From: an uncultured Formosa sp.
Lineage (GTDB): Bacteria > Bacteroidota > Bacteroidia > Flavobacteriales > Flavobacteriaceae
Direction: 5' to 3'
Assembly: GCF_947500765.1 (NCBI RefSeq)
Contig: NZ_CANMTH010000007.1
Location: 146,367-210,366, forward strand
Length of the DNA stretch: 64,000 bases
How positions within the stretch are numbered: position 1 is the stretch's first letter; each line of letters begins with the position of its first letter. Of the stretch, positions 60,465 through 64,000 are shown one piece after another. The notes beneath the pieces were generated by a model. The model saw nothing but the letters and a program-made list of their open reading frames with translations, was not told where the DNA came from and did no database searches. A program made the position numbers and the translations under genes.

Positions 60465-62864
60465 TTAATAATTGAATTTGATGTTTAATAAAAAGTTTCT
60501 CCCTAAATCATCTGCATAATAGCGCATGCTGTTTAGGTAATCTCTGTAAGAGGTATTTAATAAGTTTGTAATTCCAAACCCTAACTTTAATTTAGATTTT
60601 TGGTTAATATTTAGGTCTATGCTTGAATTAAAATTAAGTAAATGGTAGGCATCTGGAGGTGTGCTAATATCTACAAGTTGAGTGCTTTCTGTTTCGGCAA
60701 TATAGACTTCAAAATTATTATCTGGATATTCGTTTTGGCGAAATACATACTCGCTTTGTAAGGCTAATCTTAAATGATTTAATTTCGGATTCTGATACAC
60801 AATTTCATTTTTCATATTTACCGGAGGCATACTTATTAACGGTTCGTCTTGAGGACGATCGTATCCTTTTACTAATGAAAATTGATAATTGTAACGCAAA
60901 TTAGTTGTAAAAGCATAAGAAGCATCTACATCTATACCTAAAAGTTGCGCATTGGTTTGTCTGTATTCCCAAACCTGAAAACTTCCTCTAACTGTAGTTG
61001 CTATAGACGTCGGTTCTATTACAATAAAATCTTTAATGGTATTAATAAACGGACTTACAGAAAAACTCAAGTCTTTATTATTACGTTGAAATGTTAGTAT
61101 AAATTTATGTCCGATTTCTGAATTAAAACTCAAGTCTCCATATTCTATTCTAGAAGCAGAATGGTGTAAGCCTTCACTAAAAAGCTCTGAAGCATTTGGT
61201 GCTCTTGAGGCTATTGAATAATTAAAAAATAATTGATAATCTGTTCCTAAATTATATGTAGATCCTAAGGTTACTGAAGGATTATAAAAATGTAATTCTG
61301 GATGTGTTAAAATTTGATTATCAAACTCTTCAACTATAATTTCTGGGTACAACTCATCATAATTTCTAGATTCCCAAAACGAAGTTTTATAGTATTTATA
61401 GGCATCTATATAGGTGTAATCAAAACGACCACCAGCTTCAATTAACCAATTATTGTTAATATGATAATCTAAAACGGCATACATCCCTAAATCATATTTA
61501 TCATAATCCGGAATTAAACGTCTTACGCCTGTATTGGGATTTGCAAAATTATCTTGATAAGTGGTTTTTATACCTGTTTTTAATTTTATATTATTAGATA
61601 AATGAGAGTCTAAATCTAGCTTTAGTGTATGCGTGGTCAGTTCTAAATCTACAGATGCTTTACCGCTGTCAGACCCTGTTCTAATATCATATTCTAATCT
61701 GTTATTACGCTGAAAATCGTATTGCAAACTTATTTTTCCAAGATTTTCGAACGTTTTAAACCCTTTGATACGTGCTAAATGGTGAGTAATATCTTGTTTG
61801 GGTTCTGAGATATTATACGTAAAATCGTTAATAATTAATGGCACATTACTATTTATAGCACTAACCAAATCTGAGGCACCACCAATATGAGAAGCACTTA
61901 AAATACCTATTTCATTTTTAAAGTATGAATAATAAGCTTCTATACCATAATCAAATCGATTAAGACCAATATTAAAAGAGGCATTTTGTTCAGATGTCCC
62001 TGTATTGCTTAGTATATAATCTGGAGTTTTAAAATCACCAAATCGTTTCCATGTGCCTTGTAAAGTGCCGTACCATCCATTTTGATAGCTCTTAGTTAGC
62101 TGAGAGGTTACAGAGCCACCGCGTCCATTTGTAGCAGTTGTAAGTATTGTTTTTCCGTAAAGTGTATCTTTAATAGGTACTTTTGCAGCTTCTGTAACAA
62201 TAACACCACCAACAGCATCTCCGCTATATTGTAAAGCACTAGCACCTTTAATAAGTGTAAGGTTACCTACAGCATTAACATCTATATTAGGCGCATGTTC
62301 TACACCCCATTCTTGGTCTTCCATCCGTACGCCATTATTAATTAAAATAACACGGCTACTATGTAATCCATTTACAATGGGTTTTACAATAGCATTTCCA
62401 GAGTTTAAAGAAGATACGCCGCTTAAACTATTTAAAGCATCTCCAAGTGTGCCACCATTAAATTGTTCTAATTTTTCTTTAGAAATGGTGCTCTCTACAA
62501 GTGTTTTAGATTTGTCCCCATAAGCATGCCCTTTAATAATAACTTCATTTAGTTCTTCTAAATGATGTTCTAACTTAAACGTTTTTATGGTGTTTCCGTT
62601 AACCTTAACTGTAAAGCCTTGTGTGACACAAAACGGATGAGACACTTGTATATCGTAAGTACCATTGCATAAATGATTAAAAACATACTCTCCATCCAAA
62701 TTGGTTTGTACAGCTTGTTCGGTTCCTGCAACAATTACTGTTGCTCCTACTAGTAAAGAGCTATCATGAAGATCTTTTACAGTACCAGAAAGGGTGTTTT
62801 TACAATTTTGAGAAATAGATGTCATACTGCCTAATAGCAGTATGACTAATACATAAATACGCAT
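60465..62864 (-). CDS. TonB-dependent receptor, ZnuD-like
   Basis: Outer-membrane receptor of 799 residues: signal peptide (1-18), carboxypeptidase-regulatory-like domain (LSGTVKDLHDSSLLVGATVI), plug with LEQFNGGTLGDALNSLSGVS, SSRVILINNGVRMEDQEWG and LIKGASALQYSGDAVGGVI, and a barrel. The IASRAPNASELFSEGLHHSA segment resembles the extracellular barrel region of ZnuD zinc receptors, and HAPN / HHSAS provide histidines. Zinc as cargo is inference. The first 45 bases of coding sequence carry a strong hairpin. The small His/Cys-rich protein lies upstream and the acidic lipoprotein follows 50 bp downstream. Confidence 0.88.
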   Translation of the reverse strand: MRIYVLVILLLGSMTSISQNCKNTLSGTVKDLHDSSLLVGATVIVAGTEQAVQTNLDGEYVFNHLCNGTYDIQVSHPFCVTQGFTVKVNGNTIKTFKLEHHLEELNEVIIKGHAYGDKSKTLVESTISKEKLEQFNGGTLGDALNSLSGVSSLNSGNAIVKPIVNGLHSSRVILINNGVRMEDQEWGVEHAPNIDVNAVGNLTLIKGASALQYSGDAVGGVIVTEAAKVPIKDTLYGKTILTTATNGRGGSVTSQLTKSYQNGWYGTLQGTWKRFGDFKTPDYILSNTGTSEQNASFNIGLNRFDYGIEAYYSYFKNEIGILSASHIGGASDLVSAINSNVPLIINDFTYNISEPKQDITHHLARIKGFKTFENLGKISLQYDFQRNNRLEYDIRTGSDSGKASVDLELTTHTLKLDLDSHLSNNIKLKTGIKTTYQDNFANPNTGVRRLIPDYDKYDLGMYAVLDYHINNNWLIEAGGRFDYTYIDAYKYYKTSFWESRNYDELYPEIIVEEFDNQILTHPELHFYNPSVTLGSTYNLGTDYQLFFNYSIASRAPNASELFSEGLHHSASRIEYGDLSFNSEIGHKFILTFQRNNKDLSFSVSPFINTIKDFIVIEPTSIATTVRGSFQVWEYRQTNAQLLGIDVDASYAFTTNLRYNYQFSLVKGYDRPQDEPLISMPPVNMKNEIVYQNPKLNHLRLALQSEYVFRQNEYPDNNFEVYIAETESTQLVDISTPPDAYHLLNFNSSIDLNINQKSKLKLGFGITNLLNTSYRDYLNSMRYYADDLGRNFLLNIKFNY
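62821..62846 (-). promoter_or_regulatory. Hairpin inside the start of the ZnuD-like gene
   Basis: Perfect 10-bp inverted repeat GTCATACTGC / GCAGTATGAC with loop CTAATA, at codons 7-15 of the gene. It encodes LLLGSMTS of the signal peptide. It would hinder ribosome movement or fold with the leader; it has no T-run and is not a terminator. Confidence 0.6.
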
Positions 62865-62868
62865 ATGA

Positions 62869-63108
62869 ATTCTTAATTAACATAATTAAAATGATTTTAT
62901 AATTAAGAATAATTAGGGTAATATGCTGTTAAATAGTAGTGTTAACAAGATGTGAAAAGACCTATGTATTCTTAATTAGCATAATAAAACTGAATGTTGA
63001 TTAAGAAAATATAGATATACAGAAAAGTGTTAAATACCAGAAACAGTGGTAATTTAACATCTATATAGATTCTTAATTAACGAAATAAAACAGTTTGTTT
63101 ATTAAGAA
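62869..63108 (-). repeat. Three hairpin repeats at about 100-bp period
   Basis: Copies at 62869-62910, 62968-63007 and 63069-63108 each begin ATTCTTAATTA and end TTAAGAA(T), so each folds into a hairpin; starts are 99 and 101 bp apart. The spacers also share GTTAAATA and GTTAACA-type motifs, and 63031-63060 holds an imperfect inverted repeat GTTAAATACCA / TGGTAATTTAAC. The third copy contains the stop codon (63102-63104) of the upstream small gene. They fill the whole gap between the small gene and the receptor. Confidence 0.75.
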
Positions 63109-63431
63109 AAAATTGGAGGTGCGCGAAGTTGTGTATTGGTTATACTAAATGAATGTAGCTGAAGAGGAGTAAAGTTTACTTCCATTTCCAGAGGAACTTC
63201 TGTAAGAAGTAAATCTGGATATTCTACAATATCATATTTAAAAGATGCAAGATGAAAACTACAAATCTCACATTTTGTAACAGATGTATGAAGATGTGTT
63301 TTTTGTTCTGTGCATGTAAAATGTTGATGACCTTCAAAAATATGAACAAACTTCACAGCAGTAGGCAACATTAAAGCCATAAAAAGCAATAATGAGGCTA
63401 TGTTTTTGCCAAGTTGTTGTTTTTGATTCAT
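63102..63431 (-). CDS. Secreted small His/Cys-rich protein (DUF2946-like)
   Basis: Signal/anchor sequence (NIASLLLFMALMLPTAVKF) then a short domain with H30, H35, H37, C40, H46, H48, C54, C57 and H60 (EGHQHFTC, THLHT, CEICSFH), a dense metal-ligand cluster. The remainder is an acidic stretch ending APPIFS. 109 residues. Proteobacterial DUF2946 proteins of this pattern sit beside metal TonB receptors; the pattern here is similar but the family match is not certain. First gene of the metal-uptake operon. Confidence 0.7.
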   Translation of the reverse strand: MNQKQQLGKNIASLLLFMALMLPTAVKFVHIFEGHQHFTCTEQKTHLHTSVTKCEICSFHLASFKYDIVEYPDLLLTEVPLEMEVNFTPLQLHSFSITNTQLRAPPIFS

Positions 63432-63936
63432 TCTTTTGTTTGAAATCTAGGAGGTGAAATTAATAAATATTGTGAAACAGATCTAAGTTTTTGTAAGAAT
63501 AATTACAACTTTAACTTTTGCGTAAAAAAGTAAATACTTTACAAAAGTCTCACATTAAAGGTGCATGAATTTGTTTGTATCTATTAAAAAAAAATATTCA
63601 TTTCAATAAAGCTTATTAAATATTTCTCCATTCCTTTTTTGTTTTTACTACTCTAATAAGATTTGAATTGGCATAGTCTAATACTTGGAATTATTAGAAC
63701 ATATGTTGTATTGTGAGACATGCTTTCTAGAAAGGAACATACGTAGCAGGTAATGGGAACAATAGGGAGAAGCCAATCTGCTTTAGTAGTCTACATTTGG
63801 ATAAGTAGAAATCTATTATATAATCAGAAAGAACGCTCTTTCTATACAGTGCTTAAAAGTGTATAAAATTGAGTATTTATAATCTGTTATAGTATTAGTG
63901 CAATCTTTAAAAAATATCTAGACAAAACAAATAACA
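63432..63936. other. 505-bp divergent gap before kduI
   Basis: Between the metal operon (minus) and kduI (plus). Visible: a palindrome CTTTCTAGAAAG at 63723-63734 and a short repeat GTAAA-TAC-TTTAC near 63525-63540. No clear TTTG-N19-TAnnTTTG and no ORF of note. Confidence 0.45.
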
Positions 63937-64000
63937 ATGAGTACGAATTATGAAACGCGTTACGCCTCGAGTCCACAAACGGTTAAAAAATACGATACCC
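63937..64000 (+). CDS. kduI: 5-keto-4-deoxyuronate isomerase (partial, 5' end)
   Basis: ATG at 63937 opens MSTNYETRYASSPQTVKKYD, matching the N-terminus of flavobacterial KduI (YETRYASHPEDVKxYDT). KduI isomerises 5-keto-4-deoxyuronate in uronate (pectin, alginate) catabolism. Only 21 codons are in the window, so the rest and any operon lie beyond. The call rests on this short stretch. Confidence 0.8.
   Translation, partial: MSTNYETRYASSPQTVKKYDT

Noticed and set aside
1..64000. CRISPR array, rRNA operon, prophage, IS element, integrase
   Set aside because: None of the expected repeats, terminal inverted repeats, transposase or integrase motifs were seen on either strand; the island elements at 5-15 kb are not CRISPR-like in number or spacing.

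Overview
The window is a strongly AT-rich chromosomal segment of a marine-type Flavobacteriaceae member (Bacteroidota). The evidence is the gene content (SusC/SusD pair, carboxypeptidase-like TonB receptors, YgiQ, DUF2256, DUF2911, YHYH, START-like), many lipoprotein signals of the form hydrophobic-S-C, and promoters of the Bacteroidota type (TTTG-N19-TAnnTTTG, best seen before tRNA-Met). Genus is not resolved. I see no transposase, integrase, phage gene, rRNA or CRISPR array.

Layout. 1-5300 is housekeeping: a partial AAA ATPase, recQ, fmt, yqgE, a class-IV aminotransferase, a START-like protein and tRNA-Met(CAT). 5300-15600 is an accessory island in which every gene lies on the + strand: small membrane or secreted unknowns, an alpha/beta hydrolase, a 2H phosphoesterase, a GNAT acetyltransferase and a 1076-residue SMEK-like + P-loop (STAND-like) + helical protein, which is the best candidate for an undescribed (probably anti-phage) system. 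Several gaps in this island carry copies of one intergenic element, so the island looks like an array of single-gene cassettes. 15695-20509 is a SusD/SusC pair, with a divergent PI-PLC-like enzyme after it. 21985-27765 is an iron locus: PchR-type AraC regulator, ferric-siderophore receptor, esterase and PepSY membrane protein.

27844-40987 holds SlyD-type FKBP, a penicillin-acylase family lipoprotein, a pseudouridine synthase with ygiQ, cysK, a PfkB-type kinase, a YHYH lipoprotein with a membrane partner, a DUF6503-like/DUF2911 pair and a ketopantoate-reductase family enzyme. 41205-44763 holds small unknown proteins, an SH3 protein, a SanA-like protein and a HIT protein. 44905-50950 holds poxB and a CocE hydrolase - DUF2256 - photolyase - CIA30 run in which DUF2256 has ATA where its start codon should be.

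51286-59456 holds unknowns, a decayed lipoprotein gene, a beta-propeller-like protein, nadE, a cupredoxin-like protein with an AhpD-like partner, an AraC regulator and a NYN/OST-HTH protein. 59860-63431 is a likely metal (zinc) uptake locus: a His/Cys-rich small protein, a ZnuD-like receptor and an acidic lipoprotein, with three roughly 100-bp-periodic hairpin repeats between the first two genes. The window ends in the first codons of kduI (uronate catabolism).
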